Shown piece after piece: positions 62,863-64,000 of a stretch of 64,000 nt of DNA. The position numbers and the translations under genes are program-made. Origin of the DNA: Arcobacter arenosus (GTDB lineage Bacteria > Campylobacterota > Campylobacteria > Campylobacterales > Arcobacteraceae); NCBI RefSeq assembly GCF_005771535.1, contig NZ_VANU01000007.1, positions 62,001 to 126,000 on the forward strand. The letters run 5' to 3'. Below the pieces are notes generated by a model. That model saw only the letters and a list, made by a program, of their open reading frames with translations, searched no databases and was not told where the DNA came from. Numbering within the stretch: position 1 is the first letter of the stretch; each line of letters begins with the position of its first letter.

Positions 62863-63927
62863 TTGCTTTTATACTTACACATTCCATTTTGCGATTCTAA
62901 ATGCCACTATTGCGCATTTAACTCATATACAGATAGATTTCATTTGAAAAAAGAGTATATGAAAGCATTAGAAAAACAACTAAAATTTGAACTTGAAAAA
63001 AATATGGGCGAAAATCAATTTTTACAAACAGTATTTATTGGAGGAGGTACTCCAAGTACAGTTAAAATTGAAGATTATGAAAATATTTTCAAATTGATAA
63101 ATAAATATAAAACAAAAGATACAGAGATAACAACAGAGTGTAATCCAAATTCAGCTTCTTTAAAATGGCTTCAAGGGATGAAAGATTATGGTGTCAATAG
63201 AATTAGTTTTGGAGTACAAAGTTTTGATGATAATAAGTTAAAAAAGTTAAATCGTGCGCATAATTCAAAAGGAGCAATATCTGCTATACAAAATGCATCT
63301 TGTATAGGTTTTAATAGAATTAACTGTGATATAATTTACGGAGTTGAAGGTGATAGTTTTGATTCTTTGAAAGATGATTTTGATACTATTTTCTCACTAC
63401 CAATTAATCATATTAGTGCTTATTCTTTAACACTAGAAGAGGGTACAAAATTTTTTAATAAATCTGAAATAAAAATTGATGATGAAGAGTTGTCCTATAA
63501 AATTTTTAACTATTTAGAAGAGAATGGGTTTAGTCAATATGAAATTTCAAACTTTTCTAAGACAAAAGATGATGAATCAAAACATAATTTTGGTTATTGG
63601 CAACATAAAAACTATATTGGTGTTGGTGCCGGAGCTGTTGGTTGTGTTAATAAAGTTAGGTATTACCCAAATAAACTAATAGAGAAGTATATCTCGAATC
63701 CTTGTGAATATGAGATTGAACACTTAAGTGATGAGGATGTTATAATAGAAAAAGTACTTTTAGGTCTTAGATGTTCAAATGGTTTTAACATAAATATATT
63801 AGATGACAATCAAAAAATAAAAGTGAAAGATTTGATTGAAAATCAAAAACTAATAATAAAAGATGATAATATTTATAACAAAAATTTTCTTTTAGCAGAT
63901 GAATTAGCCCTTTATATCCTAGAGTAA
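62863..63927 (+). CDS. hemW: radical-SAM heme chaperone HemW
   Basis: 354 residues, shorter than HemN. Start LLYLHIPFCDSKCHYCAF with C10-x3-C14-x2-C17, and GGGTPS, TTECNPNS and FGVQSFDD. HemN's extra N-terminal residues and the CGC fourth cysteine are absent, so it is HemW, which transfers heme rather than oxidising coproporphyrinogen. TTG start at 62863 with TAGGA before it. Confidence 0.93.
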   Translation: MLLYLHIPFCDSKCHYCAFNSYTDRFHLKKEYMKALEKQLKFELEKNMGENQFLQTVFIGGGTPSTVKIEDYENIFKLINKYKTKDTEITTECNPNSASLKWLQGMKDYGVNRISFGVQSFDDNKLKKLNRAHNSKGAISAIQNASCIGFNRINCDIIYGVEGDSFDSLKDDFDTIFSLPINHISAYSLTLEEGTKFFNKSEIKIDDEELSYKIFNYLEENGFSQYEISNFSKTKDDESKHNFGYWQHKNYIGVGAGAVGCVNKVRYYPNKLIEKYISNPCEYEIEHLSDEDVIIEKVLLGLRCSNGFNINILDDNQKIKVKDLIENQKLIIKDDNIYNKNFLLADELALYILE

Positions 63928-63939
63928 TCTATTTTTGAC

Positions 63940-63960
63940 TATAATTGCATCTTTTATAAT
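63940..63960 (+). promoter_or_regulatory. two -10-like boxes before the last gene
   Basis: TATAAT occurs at 63940-63945 and again at 63955-63960, both upstream of the ATG at 63974. Neither has a good -35. The second one leaves only a very short leader. Confidence 0.4.
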
Positions 63961-63973
63961 AAGGTAAATATAA

Positions 63974-64000
63974 ATGACTATAAAAGAGTGTGTTAGAAAG
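63974..64000 (+). CDS. start of an unidentified gene, cut by the window edge
   Basis: ATG at 63974 after AAGGTAAATATAA, with nine codons visible (MTIKECVRK). AAGG fits a ribosome binding site. Too short to assign. Confidence 0.6.

Noticed and set aside
63974-64000. Naming the final partial gene (for example prmC)
   Set aside because: Nine residues are not enough to identify it.

Overview
The window is a compact, strongly AT-rich bacterial chromosome segment. It most likely comes from Campylobacterota, close to Arcobacter (Arcobacteraceae). The evidence is hobA (a DnaA-binding protein known only from this phylum) next to lysC, holB and folP; the futalosine-pathway gene mqnC; many PAS/HisKA kinases and receivers; promoters that mostly show only a TATAAT -10 box; and several gene orders that match what I remember of Campylobacter and Helicobacter chromosomes (argG/S4/tsaE/lptB; Fe-S protein/hemN/argF/hemB/ribA/rsmG; metG/fbp/mobB/slt/yggT/gltX; nudH/lysC/hobA/holB/folP). 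I see no prophage, insertion sequence or CRISPR array. Genes are packed tightly, often with 1-20 bp overlaps.

Layout. 1-5 kb: a partial RimK-like ATP-grasp ligase with an M20 peptidase, argG, and a soluble PAS chemoreceptor. 5-7.4 kb: S4 protein, trpD, tsaE, lptB. 7.4-16.3 kb: signalling genes (a receiver with a dead GGDEF domain, a PAS kinase, an OmpR-type regulator, a receiver-PAS-coiled-coil protein) around kdsB and polA. 16.3-20.8 kb: lgt, Fe-S oxidoreductase, hemN, argF. 20.8-23.8 kb: purE, purK and an SbtA/SbtB-like bicarbonate transporter pair in one operon. 24-26.9 kb: a class III ribonucleotide reductase operon in which the glycyl-radical tail lies in its own 52-codon reading frame between nrdD and nrdG. 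26.9-31.6 kb: a two-component pair, hemB, ribA, rsmG and two small conserved genes. 31.7-35 kb: a CydA-like membrane protein fused to cytochrome c, a partner membrane protein, and a response regulator. 35.2-39.4 kb: glyS, a lipoprotein made of 11-residue repeats, a four-tRNA operon (Gln, fMet, Met, Thr) with a perfect consensus promoter, and ribBA with a degenerate second domain. 39.4-44.5 kb: pckA and a sodium-pumping oxaloacetate decarboxylase (oadGAB), which together act on the PEP/oxaloacetate/pyruvate node. 44.8-64 kb: an S24 repressor followed mainly by minus-strand housekeeping operons (metG, fbp, mobB, yggT, mqnC, bamA, folP, holB, hobA, lysC, nudH), with tyrA and hemW on the plus strand.

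The most unusual content is (i) the split nrdD with a separately encoded glycyl-radical domain, which has its own ribosome binding site; (ii) four proteins between 45.4 and 54.8 kb that keep an enzyme fold but have lost the catalytic motifs (MurF-like, Slt-like, GluRS-like, M16-like); (iii) the cytochrome bd-like protein with a heme c tail; and (iv) the bicarbonate transporter placed with bicarbonate-using PurK. All functional calls come from reading translated sequence by eye, with no database search. Synteny statements are from memory.
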